DNA of 64,000 nucleotides from Gymnorhina tibicen (GCA_013399875.1 VXAZ01008028.1:214029-278028); one strand, 5' to 3'; positions 37,846 through 51,100 are shown, counted from the stretch's first letter. The notes: generated by a model not told the origin, from the letters alone. Made by a program: numbers and translations.

Positions 37846-39795
37846 TGGGTATCAAACCCCTCATGTCTCATACTGGTGACTCAGGAAACAGGAAAAGCAA
37901 AATCAGGGCAGACTGTTATGGTGCAGAGAAGGGTGGAACATCACTGTCCAATGCACAAGACCATCTTTTCCCTTCCTGCTAGTTACTGATTCACTTTTCC
38001 CCTGATGAAATGGTTAAAAGTCTCCTGTAAAATAATGAATATTCACACGCTATAGCAGTTTGCAAGGAACACAAGACTTTCAGGAAGAATCAGCCTTCAC
38101 TGCCAAACACTGATTTAGCCATGGACCATAAAACCAATGTTCCCAGGTCTCCTTGAATTTAAGGCCTAGTCCTGACCCTTTGGCCCATTTGTGTTAAGGC
38201 TTCTGGCACTTCCCAGAAGGCTCCTACATTATCTGTGGGTTTATGCAACCAAGCAGATTGGCACGGGAATGGAAGAAATGGATTTGCTCATGTGCAGTCC
38301 AGGTGAGATGGACATTACGGAAATTACTGGGATGTCTGGAGCTACGTTACCAAGTGCTGGGAGACAGGGACACACACACAAGAGGGAAGAACACACCTTC
38401 AAATGTTGTCCTGACTGAACTGCCATTCACAGAAAGATAAATGTCAGGGGAGAAGCCAGGTAAGTGCTGTTTGCCTCCTGGCCAGCACAGGATTAAGGAC
38501 AGGTACATCCCAAAGCGGACAGAGGAGGATAACAAATTTCAGCTGCAGAGACATTTGTGTCTCACCAGTTTCAGCAGTCTCACTCTCCTGTCTACCTGTG
38601 CAAGACTAATCACAGTGAGCACCCCCAAAATATTATTCCTGCCAATCAGAACTCCCTTCAGGTTAATATTTCAAGTAAAAGCAAACTCTTCAGAAAATTC
38701 CCCCAAGAAAGCAGTCTCATGCTGTTGGACACAAAGTGGGTTATGTAACAAGCAAACCACCCTTCCTGGCTTCGATATAAGTTTGTGTATATCAATATGT
38801 AGGTGTGTGTAGGCAAGGGGATGCAAGGAATACCAGTGCTTTCATTTTAAAACATTATTGTAAAATTCACACTTGTATTCACAAAACATTCTGTTGGAGC
38901 TGGTGGATGGATATTCACTCCACTTCTCTGCCTATATTTTCTAGACCTGGTAAATTTCTTTCTGCTTCTACCATCACCACCCTCCTTATTTTAAAAAATC
39001 GTTTTTAAGAGCACAAAATGTTTTTGAGAACAGATTTGAACAGTGACTAAATAATAATGGTTTATGAAAATGGGCATTTCTATTATATTAAGCAATTATT
39101 CATTATATAAAGTGTCTGGCACATTCAAAATAGATAATCCTGGTGTTTTTTAAACTCTCACTGAGCTAATTCACATCGAAATCTTGCATTTTCTTTGATT
39201 ATGTAATCCTTATCTTGACCTTCTTCCATTTCTGGAAGATCTTTAGGTTGTGGAGAACAAAGGGGAAATACCTACTTGGGGTATTCAATGAATGTCCTCC
39301 TATAAGCACAGCCTAGCATCTTCAGCCCTGATGTGAGGGCTGTTGTGCATGGAAAAAGTAACATTTCTCAGCTGCCCCTTTCAATGCCACAGCTTTTTTC
39401 TGAGAGGATGAATTAGCTCAGAACCTTCCCGTCAATGCAGAAAAGATAGATTTAATTGTTCCATTTACCTAGAGAAATTAAATAAAAATATCTTTTAGTC
39501 TTGTCTTTCTCTCCCAACCAGCCCAAACAGCATTTTCCTTTTGGCAAATTTTGCTGCTGCTTGTTCACCTGTTAATGAAAGCATCGTACACCAACCACGG
39601 CGCTGACCCTGAAGTGTCACGGGCTTTCCCTTTCTGCCCGCTGAGAAATGATCACCTGTGCTTTGCTTGTGCCTTGTCACCAGCTCTTAATCCAACAAAG
39701 GCCTTAACACTCACCCCATCTGCCAAACAGCTGCATGTGCAGGACGTTAGGAGAAGCCTTTGAAATTCTAAATCAATTACATTATATTCTCCCTT

Positions 39796-39841
39796 AGTAA
39801 TGTGCTCCATTTTTAAACAGTAATGTGCTCCATTTTTAAAC
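39796..39841. repeat. Perfect tandem duplication, 23-base unit
   Basis: The 23 bases at 39796-39818, beginning AGTAATGTGCTCC and ending TTTTTAAAC, are repeated exactly at 39819-39841. Complete identity suggests a recent duplication. Confidence 0.95.
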
Positions 39842-41251
39842 TCTGAAAGTGGAGAGAAAAAGAACTAGCATTTCAGCTTTGAGCCACAGTGGTGATTTAC
39901 TCTTCTCTTATGTCTCCTTTAATTGCTTTATAATGCATTTTGTATGATTTCTTAGTGTATTCCTCTGTATATTGATCAGAGTTTCTGTGGTTAAAAATTC
40001 TTTGGATCAAACCAAGCAATAGTGGAACAGAATCTTGGGTGTTCTCTGGTCCTTTGGTAAAATACCTTTTCTTTAATAATACATTAATTTCTTTTTTTGT
40101 TTGTTGGTGACACCCTGACCTTTGGATTTCAGCTTAGCAGAACTTTAAAGAAAATGCTACAGTACTTTGCAGAATAAAAGTCATAATTTGATCAAAATTC
40201 CTGGATAAATTCTCTCATGTTCTCAGGATGATGGTACCCATAAGTTTTACTATAACTACCTGAACTCCCATAAAACATGAATTTAACATCATTTATTTTT
40301 TAAATAGGCTCCATTTTGCATCTTTTAGCTTTCCCTCAGATTCAATATGGGGTTTTTTTGATTACAGCTATGCTTAAATTAATCTTCTTGCTTCTACATT
40401 TTTTTTCCCTTCATATCACTGTTGAAAAATCCATCTTTCCCACATTTTAGTATTAGCTTTGATAACATCATTGAGCTGCCTTTTCCTAGTGATAAATATC
40501 TTTAAAGTTTGCCCTACTCACACTGATAAAACTCTCACAGGCTTATTGCTGAATTGCCAGTAGTGCTGATTTTCAACTTTAGTCCATTCTGATAAAGACA
40601 AAATGAAAAATTTGTGTCAACACGGAAGTTGGAGTGACCTACTTAAAACCAGTGAGTTACAAAGTTACTGGGATATTTTTAAAACATGCTAAAAGCTGAA
40701 ACTCAAATTTCTGGTGTGAATCAGACGATTTCAAATTTCCAATGTCCTTCACAGGAGTAACCCAAGTAGTACGGTACTTGCTGTTCCCGGATGGTTTCCA
40801 GACAGCCCAGTGCAAACTGAAGCAAAAAAAATGAAATTGTTGGGAAGTTTTCACAGCCCTTCCCAGGCAGTTCTGGTCCTACTTGTTCAGCTCTTCTCAC
40901 TTTGATTTCCTATTCACTTCCTTTTACCATAACCCTGCAAAGTCTGCTCCAGGCAACCCTCTTGGCCTTTAAAGAATGTCATGGCTTTTTCTCCTGGAAC
41001 CTCAAAAATCTTGAAAAATAGCATCTGGCCTCATTGCCTGTTCCTTGATTTCTTTCTAGGGACAATTCTTTTTACTTGTTTAGAAACGTGGGTTTCTTGC
41101 CTTCAGCTTTTACAGCTTCTGAGGTAATTGCTGAGTACACTTCAAAATACCTCTCGGTGAAGGCAATGGGAGAGTCTCAGCTGGCCTTGGTCACTCAGGG
41201 TACTGAGCAGGATGAGAGACCTCAATATTCAAACAGAAATTCTGCTGTGTT

Positions 41252-41353
41252 TCCTCTTCCTTCCTTCCCTTTCCTTTTGCCTTTATCCTTGCTTTTAATT
41301 TTTTCTTTCTTCTCTTTTCCTTTCCTTCCTTCTCTCCTTTTATTTTTTTCCCC
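41252..41353. repeat. Pyrimidine-rich tract of about 100 bases
   Basis: The plus strand is nearly all C and T, with CCTTCCTTCC and TTTCTTTC words. It can form triplex-type structures, and on the transcribed strand it would be purine-rich. Confidence 0.85.
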
Positions 41354-42451
41354 ATGGACAACTTGTCACAGGATTAATTTCACAGCTTTCTACAAATCTG
41401 AGTACCAATATAACATTTAACAGAGGCCCCTGAAAAAAACCTCAACCAAACAAAACAAAAATTCCATAAAGAAACAACCGAAAACCACCTCAAAACCAAC
41501 CAATCAACCAAAAAAATTGAACCTTGAAGCTCTGGTTTACTCCTGCACAAGTAACAGCCACTAAAATCTATGAGTTTGGTGTTTGTTCTCAGTGAGCCCC
41601 ATCGACTCTGTGGTTTTATAGGTTTCATCTTGGATTTATAAGAAAACCAGCAAGCGAGAGCTGAATTTTTGTTATGAAAGTACCCAATTTTAAAAGGATA
41701 TTAACCAGTCTGTCACTCCTAACACTGCTGCCAGAGGTAAGAATCCAGCCTCTACCAAGTACTTGGCTTTAAAGGCAGTTTGTGAGGCAAGCACAGGCAA
41801 CAAAGCACTGAAACAGTAAAACCCGCACCCCATATATTCCAAAGGCTCTAAATTAAAACAACAAACAAATAAAACTCGGAGGTGAGACTGATTATTAAAG
41901 CAATGTTTATAGTTTCCATTTCTCAGAAACTATCAGCATCATTTTCATGAGAGATTAATTTTCTCTCCCCTTAAAAAAATGATTAGCAAGGTGTTTGTCT
42001 TTCCAAAACACTGTATCCATATTTCTCCACTGTGAATCCAACCCAATACTGATAGAACAGTGAAATCTCTGGAAAAAGAGACTTAACAGAGGTTTTCCTC
42101 TTCTGAGCTGACAGTTAAAAGTAAATAATAATTATAAGAGAAAGGTAATGTGCTTATTTCCCTTCTATTATCCTTTAACTACATTTTTTCCAGCTTCAAA
42201 GAGCACTTCATTAAAAAATTAAATTAAGGTCAATTAAAAAAAAACAAACAAAAAGGATTGAAGATGAAAAATGAGATGTTCGTGATTGTGCTTCTCACAG
42301 ACATTTTGATGTGCATTTTGATGTGGGCGGAACCTGAATCCAAATAAGTCACTGGCATCATTCTTGAGTGTTTGATAAAATCTGGGCAGGAACTCAAGGT
42401 GATCAATTGAAAGAATATCGAAATAAATGTATGGATTCATAGGTACTGAGA

Positions 42452-42605
42452 TCATGGAATCACTGAGGTTGGAAAATACCTCTCAGACCATCGAGTCCAA
42501 CCATTCCCCCAGCACCACCGTGTTCACCACTAAACCCCGTCCCCAAGTGCCACATCCACAGGGGTTTTGAACGCTTCCAAGGATGGTAATTCCAGAATGG
42601 CATGG
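42452..42605 (-). mobile_element. CR1 LINE, short 3' fragment
   Basis: GATCATGGAATCACTGAGGT, TGGAAAATACCTCTCAGACC and ATCGAGTCCAACCATTCCCC match the reverse complement of a CR1 3' end. About 150 bases remain, and the copy ends near CTTCCAAGGATGGTAATTCC. Confidence 0.9.
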
Positions 42606-44552
42606 CAGGGGTCTAAATTCCATTTTAACCACTTTATTCTAAGGTGATGAAATGAGTCAGTAAATTCTACTTTTTTTAATCATAGAGAAATCATAATCAA
42701 TGCCTTTGTAAATGGCCTGAAAAGCTGCAGATAGAAATTGTGCTCTAATATTAATGATCCACATTCACAACTGGCAGAAATTGTTTAAGCTTCATCAGCT
42801 TCATTGAATTTGGGCCCATTCTGTCTCCTTAACTACTGCTACACAATTTGTACATGATATAAAGTTCTTAATATTGTAAACAATCTTTTTAATTTTTTTT
42901 TTTAATACTCACAAGTTTATTTACACTTCGTAAAATAAAAAGATAAGTAATAACTTTGACTTGGAGGAACAGGGGCTTGTTCTTACCTATTGAATCCCAG
43001 CATTAACACTGATGTTGTCAAGATGCACTCAGTCCAGAGTTTATAGCACTTAGTTATAATTCAAATTATATCAAAAAGTGAATTAAATATGGAATGTAAG
43101 TATTTGCAGTGTGTATTATTGATCTATATAACAGCATTTTATAACTGCCTGTTGAAAAATTGTTAATAAAAAAATTTATAGAATGTTGGGTCACAAATTT
43201 TAGTTCAATAAAATGCCCGAACATACATTTTGTTTTGTTTAATAAAGAAATCTTAATGGTAGAAAGAATTCTTTATAGTCCCTCCTTGACGAAAAGATGA
43301 CTTTAACACAAGAGTGCAACAAAATATTTTACCATGTCAAACTGAACAGATTATTTTCCTTCTGTGAATTCATAAAACCAGCTCATAAAATTTTAAAAAG
43401 AAGCTAAATTTACAGTACTTATTCCACTGATCTCTTGTTAAAAAGAGGCTGACATTAGGCTGGGGGCTATGATACCACAAGTAATACTTAATCATCCCAA
43501 AATCAGGTTTTTTAAGCTCATTTTGTTGATTCCTGTTCTCTAAGCAAACACAGAGATTGCAGAGCTACAACAGTTTCTGCTTTTCCATCCCACAGGGCAA
43601 TTCCTGGGTTTTCTGTCTGAAGGCACATTTGATGTGTCCTGAACTAGTGCAATTTTCATTTGTTCCTTCTAAAATAATCTTGATTTTAAACCCCAGATGA
43701 ACAAGTGCAATCAGGCAGGGGAGGATCAGCTCAGACACCCACAATTCCTACACCTCTATCCTACCAGGGCACCTGATCAGTGCGTGGAGACCCAGTCTGT
43801 GAAGTCAATGAAATTCAGAGCATGATTCACCCAAACCCACCCAAACCCACTGCTTTTAGATGAGAGCTCTTGGTAGCACTGCCTGCACTGAATTATTGGG
43901 AGCAAAGATATAAAGGGCTTTAAAATGACCAGCACAGACCTAATCACCTACACTGAGATGAATCCAATCCCTGCTCTGTCAAGGAAAAAACAGATTGAAA
44001 AAAAAAGAATATTTCTTCCCAGTCTATCAGTCTAGAAGACTTTTCTACTTTTATATAATCTACATATTTTACACAATCTAGCAGACTTTTATATTTTTTC
44101 AATCCGGTGGTACATTTTCAGTTGGTTATATGTATTTTACAATGAAAAGTTGTTTTGTTTAGCAACACTTCAGTCATCAACAAGTACATTCACCTGCACA
44201 GACCAAAGAGTAATGTTTGCAATGATTTTCTGGAGACACATAATACACAATCAATCGACTCAGAAGAAAAGGCTGTGTATTATTTATTCAAATCATAGAA
44301 ACTTTGATGTAGTGGCCTAGTCTGGATGTGTTACTGAATCTCTTCTCTTATATGGCTCCTGTCAGTATGACTTCTGCAACAGCACTGAGTAAAGAATAAA
44401 AATCACACTCATAGCCATGAATTTATTTGTTTATATCTTGTTTTCAAGCACAGATTTCCCTCTGAGTTACGGATCTCAGAGAATTAACTGAAAGTTTTAA
44501 ATGACTAAATAACGGTATTTCAATAAATCTTTCAGCATTTCAACAAACCTAC

Positions 44553-44753
44553 CCGTTTCAGAGAGCAGTTTAGTAGCTTCCAGCACCTTCTCAGTGTAAA
44601 CCCCAGTCTCATAGTTTTCCATCTCTGCATTGATGATGTGGATGACTCTGGCGGCACGGCCCCGGATGGCACCCGCGGTTCTGTCCAGCGTGTCCACATC
44701 CCCCTCTTGCAGAGCAATCACACACTTATTCACGTCTTCCAGGATGTGGTTTT
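44553..44753 (-). CDS. CTNNA2: CTNNA2 exon, M domain (MIII), 201 bases
   Basis: It encodes residues about 514-581 as two bases, 66 codons and one base, from ENHILEDVNKCVIALQEGD to EKVLEATKLLSET. The acceptor is CTTCCCTCCATCCCAG and the donor ACGG|GTAGGT. EGDVDTLDRTAG and HIINAEMENYE separate this gene from CTNNA1, which has other residues at these places. The segment forms MIII helices of the M domain and includes the arginine-rich AIRGRAARVIH stretch that contributes inter-bundle salt bridges in alpha-catenin structures. The sequence reads NYETGVYTEK, whereas the mammalian protein as remembered has alanine in place of that threonine. This looks like a neutral lineage difference. Confidence 0.97.
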
Positions 44754-47685
44754 CTGGGATGGAGGGAAGAAATACAGCTCATTTAATTTCACTCTGCCTC
44801 ATAGCAAAGCTTACTGATTTGGGTAAATGTCAGTATGTTAAAAACTGATATCTAACTTTATCCAGCTCTGCAAAACAGACGCCCTTCTCTGATACTGTCA
44901 CATAATAGTAAAAATCAGTGTGATATTTATCTTTAGTAGGGACTGGGTTACATCATCTTACCTCTATTGTGAGTCCCAACCTGTAATTCTTTGAAAACCA
45001 CTCACATTAAGTTCAAACATCACACTGAATTTTATCATAATGAAATTGTAATTAAAATGAATGCAAAAGGGAAAGCAGTCAAATATTTTGTAGATTCTCT
45101 AATAAAGAGTTGGGCAATTTTCTGAAGGTGAATTTACATTCTCCCATAATTGTTTATTATGTTTGGCTCATGTTTGCCTAAGTAAGCCGGAAAGAAAATA
45201 AATCACATTGAAAAGACAACAGCAAATGGCCTTTGTAGATAGCACAGAAGCTGGGCATGAGCAGTTCATCTCCCTCACTCCATCTATGCCAGAGAAAAAG
45301 CTGGGAATTTCCAATAACACACATTACAATTATATGTGACTGTGCATATTCTGAAGCAAGAGTTGGTCACAGTGACTCTGCTCAGAGGAGGTGATATCAA
45401 GCACCTTTACTGGATTTTTGGGAGATGCATTGTTATTTCTGTGCCTCTGAATCAGGCCATCTACTCTCACGTGCTGCAGTATCATAATCTATGAGTATTC
45501 TCACATACACATTATGTGAAAGCATGAAGAAGATTTTGACTAGGTCAGGCATTATTTCCCTGCAGTCAGTAGAATAAAAAATAATTTTAGTAAGACCATG
45601 CCTGAATTTCATATTTGACCAAACACAGTCTGAGAAACTCGGTGACTCTAAACAGCAACTTGATTTTCTGCTAGAGACACCTCTAAACCGAAAATGAAAT
45701 GCTGTTATTTGTAGTAGTAGTAAAACAGAATTAATCAGTTCACCAACTGTTTTTTGTTAATTATCCTCTGCCACTAAAAAGAATGACTCACTAATCTTCA
45801 CCGTTAAAAATTCCAAGGCTGGATCATTTGAGGTTTCAGAAACATTTTACATGATGTTGAATTTTACTCTGTAGCAACTTTGGATGGAAACTGAAAGTCC
45901 CTTAAGCTGTGAATCTGAGTAACTTGCGAGGCAAAATTCTTTGTTTAAAACACTCCCTACTCAGAATGAAAAAGCAGTGATTTGTTAAAATTTTTCTTCA
46001 GTGTTTCCATTTCACCATCACCAATTGCTTTTACCATGGCATAACCAAATTTTGCCCAACAAGAAGTGATATATGGATTTGGACAGTGCATTTGGAATAT
46101 GAAATAACTTATTAAAACTATGGTCAGCTTTCATTTGGTAGCCATCATATTATTAAAACATACCATCAAATGTGACAGTCAATATGAAGAGGAGGAGGTG
46201 TCATTTCAGGAGGTACGTTTAACCAGATAGTGGCATTTTGAATGCTTCAGTGCTTTAACATCCAAAAATAAAAATACCCTGTGTAAGCTGAGGCTTCCAA
46301 GCTTTACAGCAAGAGCAACAGGCTTTCTGTTTCCTCATGTTTAACAGAGATGTCTATGCAAAGAATTAGGAAAAAAAAAATCTAAACTTTGCAGAAATAA
46401 TACTTCTCAGCCACCTTGGAAAGTTTGGATCTAAGTCAAAACCCTGTTAGAAGGAATTAAGATTTGAGAAAAAGAAATTATAAACCCCATCATCCATTCA
46501 AATTACTTCTGGTTTATGGATACAAGCACTTGGAGTAAGCAAACTCCTCAAAAAAAAGAAGAAAATGGCCATTTGAGCCAGATTTCCAACCCCAGCATAG
46601 GGACTGGGTCTGCAGTTTACAGCCTGGTCATCCCTTTCACTTAGAACCAGTTCAGCCAGAAAGTGTTTGTCAGCTTCAAATCTCAAATAAAAATCAATGT
46701 GCTCCCATATTCTGAAGTACCCTTTTATTCACAGAGCTCATTTTCATTTTCTTGCCATGGCTTGCAGGAAACACTCGCAGGGCTGTTGAACAGAGGAGTG
46801 TAATTAACTAAACGAAACCATTTCCCTGTTAATAACAGTAGCAGGATACAACCAAAGAAGATAAAGAGGCAAAAAAAGAAAATTCAGGATATTTTTAAAA
46901 GGATAAATATTTTTTTTTCTCCAAACCTCATAAACTTCTATGAGAAAATTTAGGAAACCTTAAGGAAAATAATCCAGAATGAAACATAACATTTTGGCCA
47001 GACGACCTTATGAAGTTTGGCCCTTTCGAGCAATTCGAGTGAGGAAAGCCCTCTCGGCAGACTCTGTGTCCTTACTCACAAAGTGAAATTCACCCTTCTA
47101 AGCAAAATAGGGATATGAGTTTTCCGCAGCAGAAATTAACCTAAGCCATGCACCACTTTGCAATTACAGCATTCACTGGGTATGCCCATATTGTAACGAT
47201 ACAAGTTGTAGCACTTCTCCAGGAGGATGGAGAAAAGACTGTGACCCAGGGTCAGTGTCCTTCTCCGTTCCTTCTTTACCCTCCCAACCCAAACCATCCT
47301 GTGATCCTGTAAAGTTCACCTTTCCCCCTCTTGCCCACAACTGCACAAGGATTCTAACAATTTCTACAAATACTCTCAGCCTGTCACAGATCTGGAACAC
47401 ATTTTTAAAAAGTGGCCAAAATCCTTTGTGCCGGAGTTGAAACAAAGCTTCTCTAGGAATAGAAGCACAAATAGGGTGTTATTTTCTGGGAGGTGAAAAC
47501 CCAACCATTGCTACCAGGGATTAATTGACACAGCGTGGTTGCTCCTACTGAGTACAGAAGATCAGCATTCCAATAGAAATGGACTAATGGATTAATGATG
47601 CTTTAGTAATTATAGCTTTTGTCCACCCGGACCCAATACTCTAATTTAGGAGTATATTTTTAGAAAAGTCCCTTGATCCCAGTAC
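44754..47685 (-). other. CTNNA2 intron, 2.9 kb
   Basis: AT-rich intron with short A and T runs. No transposon, RNA gene or further exon is recognised. Confidence 0.8.
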
Positions 47686-47842
47686 CTGAAACTGAGAGGA
47701 AATCATCCACTGAAGTGATGTCGTCGACAGCCTCAGTGAGAACTCGCACCTGTTTCTCCCACTGGTCCTTAAACACATCCATGTTGTCCTGGGCTACTTT
47801 GCTCTGGGGTCTGGCAGCCAACGTCAGTGCAGCATTAATTAC
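47686..47842 (-). CDS. CTNNA2: CTNNA2 exon, MII/MIII junction, 157 bases
   Basis: It encodes 52 codons plus one base (about residues 462-513), from VINAALTLAARPQSK through DNMDVFKDQWEKQVRVL to DDITSVDDFLSVS. It starts in phase 0 and ends with the G that begins the next glutamate codon. The donor is TCAG|GTACTG. The acceptor, GACTAACAG, has a poor pyrimidine tract, and the exon itself opens with GTAATT, which resembles a donor. By family knowledge the segment finishes the MII helical bundle and enters MIII, whose salt bridges with MII set the force threshold for M-domain unfolding. No premature stop or frameshift is present. Identity is certain from the match and from the fit to both neighbours. 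Confidence 0.96.
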
Positions 47843-48099
47843 CTGTTAGTCAAACCCATTTGTTAGAGGAGGAGTGGCAATTTTTTTTTGCAAGGGAAAG
47901 AGCAAATAGATTATGGACTGTGTTAAAAATAGAGCATTACAACCCATTTGATCTGAAGGGTCTCAAGACACGGGTGCATTTTTCACAGTTCGTGGAAGAA
48001 AGGTGTCAATCTCATGACAAAGACAAGCCTGTATTCATTTTCTGATGCTTTTAAGTGCTAAGAGTTCTCAAGTACTTTTTAGCAGGAATCTTAACTTAC

Positions 48100-48192
48100 C
48101 TGTGGGCACAGACTATCAATCTGTGTGGCTGCCATACGGACTAACTTCACACCTTCTTCATTATTGGAGATTGAACAGGCCAGATTTGCAAC
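48100..48192 (-). CDS. CTNNA2: CTNNA2 exon, M domain (MII), 93 bases
   Basis: This exon encodes 31 residues (about 431-461), beginning VANLACSISNNEEG and ending ATQIDSLCPQ. It enters and leaves in phase 0. The acceptor reads TTTCATTGCAG and the donor CAG|GTAAGT, both strong. In alpha-catenins this stretch lies in the MII four-helix bundle of the M domain, which holds the neighbouring MI vinculin-binding helix masked until tension is applied. The segment is nearly invariant between alpha-catenin paralogues, so the exon alone shows alpha-catenin; its neighbours show CTNNA2. It is the most upstream exon in the window, and the next coding exon 5' must lie beyond position 64000. Only 257 bases of intron separate it from the next exon, so the two are likely recognised and spliced as a pair. 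Confidence 0.96.
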
Positions 48193-51100
48193 CTGCAATG
48201 AAATCATGAAATCATCAGGATGAGAATCAAGTTTTAGGCAAGTGAGCCATTTGATACCTTTCTCTGTTCTTATTGAGCTTTGCCTGGAATGAAAGAATTT
48301 TATACAAGAGGAATAATACATCTTCTGTGCTGGTGAACAGAAACCCATGTAGATTATTTCCTTACTAGCAAATGGAACTACCCATCTTCTTTAGATTTTT
48401 CTCAGAATCTTCCTTCACTGTCCAGTGTGTCACATCCTCCTCTATAGCTTGGAAATTAACTGCTGAGCAGTCACAGAGGGAATGCAGAACATCCAGACAT
48501 TTATCTGTTCATTTCCTTTTCTCAGTGTCTTTTTCCTCTTATGAACCATGTTCATTATTAATACAGGTGATCAGGCTCATCCATACACTCTGAGCTTTGC
48601 AAAATGAAGGATTTTTGACATTCTTACACATGGAATCATACTTTTCAACCCATAAGAAAAACTGATACCTTCACTGATGCTGCGAAGTCACATATCTCTC
48701 AAGTATCTTCATTGTTTCTGATGGTTTTATGTTAAAATCTTGTTAAAATGATTTCAATTTCAGTTGGACTTTTTTATTTTTATGTGTTTGTCTGCCCCAC
48801 AGTAAAATATCCATTAGCAACAGTAAAGTAACTTAGTGATGTGAAATATCTCTGTTGAAAGCCTTGTTCAGTAACGTAGGCCTGAAGATCTTGTTCAAAG
48901 CTCTTTAAATCCACATTTACTTGCCCTGGCACAGCTTTGGGAAGTCTGAACCTCATAAGACTGAAGGCTATTTGGATAAGATAAAGACTTGGAGAGACAT
49001 CTGAATGAGATCTAGAAATCAGACCACGTCTCCAGACACAGCAGAGCTGCATCTCTGTGGCTTGGATTCAAGTGGAGGAGCATGTTCTCCCAGCTCACAC
49101 AGCTCTTCCAAAAAACCCATTCCCAAAAGCTTTGTGCCAACTCCAAGAGTCTGCCATGGGTTTTTTAAACAGCAATTCATGTCCCAGAGCACACTGTGGT
49201 ATTTAAATCACAAAGGTACATTTTGGGATGGGGGAATACAGGATATTTTTTCAATCTTCCAAAAAACATGGCTCTTAATTCTAATCTACATTAAAACAAA
49301 CTTATAAAATTTTAAATATGCTTCCTTGATATTATTCACTGTGCCTGAAGGCATAGCTATCAGATGGAAATGATTCATGAATTAGTTCAAATGCCCCCAT
49401 CTTTCCTCCAGTCTCCCCTTGTGGTATTAATCTGTTCTCATCTGCAGTGCACATCCCTGCCTTAGCCCTGATCCATCTGTTCTGCATAGAACCTATTTCA
49501 CTTCCAGTTCTGAGCAGCGTGGTTTGCATGTATCAAGAGTGCCAGAGCCCAGGCAAGAAAAGAACCCAAGGCTTCAAAGAGTCTTGCAGGCATTTCCTAG
49601 TCAAGATTTTATCATGATGTTGTGATTTTTATTTTCATTTCATGATGTGACAAATGAGTTGGTCTGTTTGTTAACAGTCTTACAGCCCTCATGTCAAAAA
49701 CATTCTCCCGAGCTGACATCTTCCAATTAATTTACCATTTTGTGTAGTCACTTCTTTGCACACATCAAACAAACCACTTTCATCTTCACCAGAAACAACA
49801 GCTAAGCAGGATAATATTTAGAATGCATTAACATGAGTGGAAATTAGAGACCTTAAAAACTAGTAAATTATATTAAGTTTAGAAAGAGCCCCTTTCCTGT
49901 GTTGGAGCTAAGTGGCTTTTCAGACTGCCCTTACATTTTGTGATGAACACGATGAGAATTGTCCTAAGGCTTCAGATGTGACATTTACTTTTTTTGCAGA
50001 TAGAAATATGTGACTGAAGGGGGCTGGGTGTCATGAAATGGCCATCAAACTATAAAGGAGGTCTTTGAGTTCCTCTGGAAGGGAACTTTGCAGATATAAT
50101 CAGCAAAAATAAAACTTATTTATTCTCTGTGTCTGTTACTTACTCTTTAAATAGAATCTGATGACATAGATGTTTGGATGTTGCAAAGTGCCCTGTTTTT
50201 CCAAGAAGGATACAGGCACAACCCGAGAAATATTTTTCCCCCCTTTTTTTTCAAAATAGAGTTCAATACATTGTTTTGGGTGTTACTATTAACACAAGAG
50301 TACAAATACAATATAGTGCTACACTAAATACATATCAAAGAGCATTGCAGTTATCTGTGTAAAAGAAATAATGATACACATAATGTATAATCCTAAGTTT
50401 AATAGTTTCTGTGGTGTATTTCAAGCCTTGCATAAATATAACCCTGTATCATCAGCAGTCAGGCAGCAATACTATTCCACAATCCAGCAGGGAGTGTAGT
50501 ACCAGCCTGCACCACGGCAAGATCTGATTATGTCAAATAAACATAGAGATAAGCAAATTCCACAATGGTAGATGCAATCTGGATAAAATTCAATTTAGCA
50601 CTACAAATCTATGACTTCACCCAAAACTTAATTTTTAAAACATGGCAAGAAATAGCCTTTACTTGCTTAAGCCTGCGTTTCAGTGCATAAACATGGATCT
50701 GTGAAACAATACAAGTCTTAGGTGCACTCAATCACCAGATACCACACAATTTAATTACTTTGATTGACTTTGTTATCAAACACACAGTCAAGTCATCATC
50801 AACTAATATTCTTGGCACAGCAAGGTCCACATGCATGCTCTTACTTGATAGAAACCACAAGGTAATTCCCCCTGCTTTAGCTTATTATAAATTCAGCAAC
50901 TTCAGATATTTTTCCTACTTAAAACTATGAACAAAAAAACTTAAGACACAATTGCACTCCACTTAGCTGAGACACTTGGATTAGGTGCCAAACTGATCCC
51001 TTTGGACAATGGATAATAAAAGGGAGGCCCTTCCAGGGGCTGTTCCAGGTGCCTGGTTGACTTATCCTCTGGATGTGTCTGGTTTATTATTTCAATTTAG

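Larger units (their letters stand above)
31598..44552 (-). other. CTNNA2 intron, 12.95 kb
   Basis: It contains two CR1 copies (37414-37845, 42452-42605), a TA microsatellite, a pyrimidine-rich tract and a 23-base tandem duplication. No exon or RNA gene is seen in the rest. Confidence 0.8.

Noticed and set aside
37433..37982. Several GC-rich open frames on both strands
   Set aside because: Most of them fall inside the CR1 fragment at 37414-37845 and reflect its GC content.
41076..41420. Plus-strand frame of 114 residues with a hydrophobic stretch
   Set aside because: The hydrophobic, serine- and phenylalanine-rich part is just translation of the polypyrimidine tract.
48780..49052. Minus-strand open frame of 90 residues (VDLKSFEQDLQAYVTEQGF region)
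   Set aside because: It looks somewhat protein-like, but I recognise no family, and it does not fit the alpha-catenin sequence or frame. No convincing splice context is visible, so chance is the simplest explanation.
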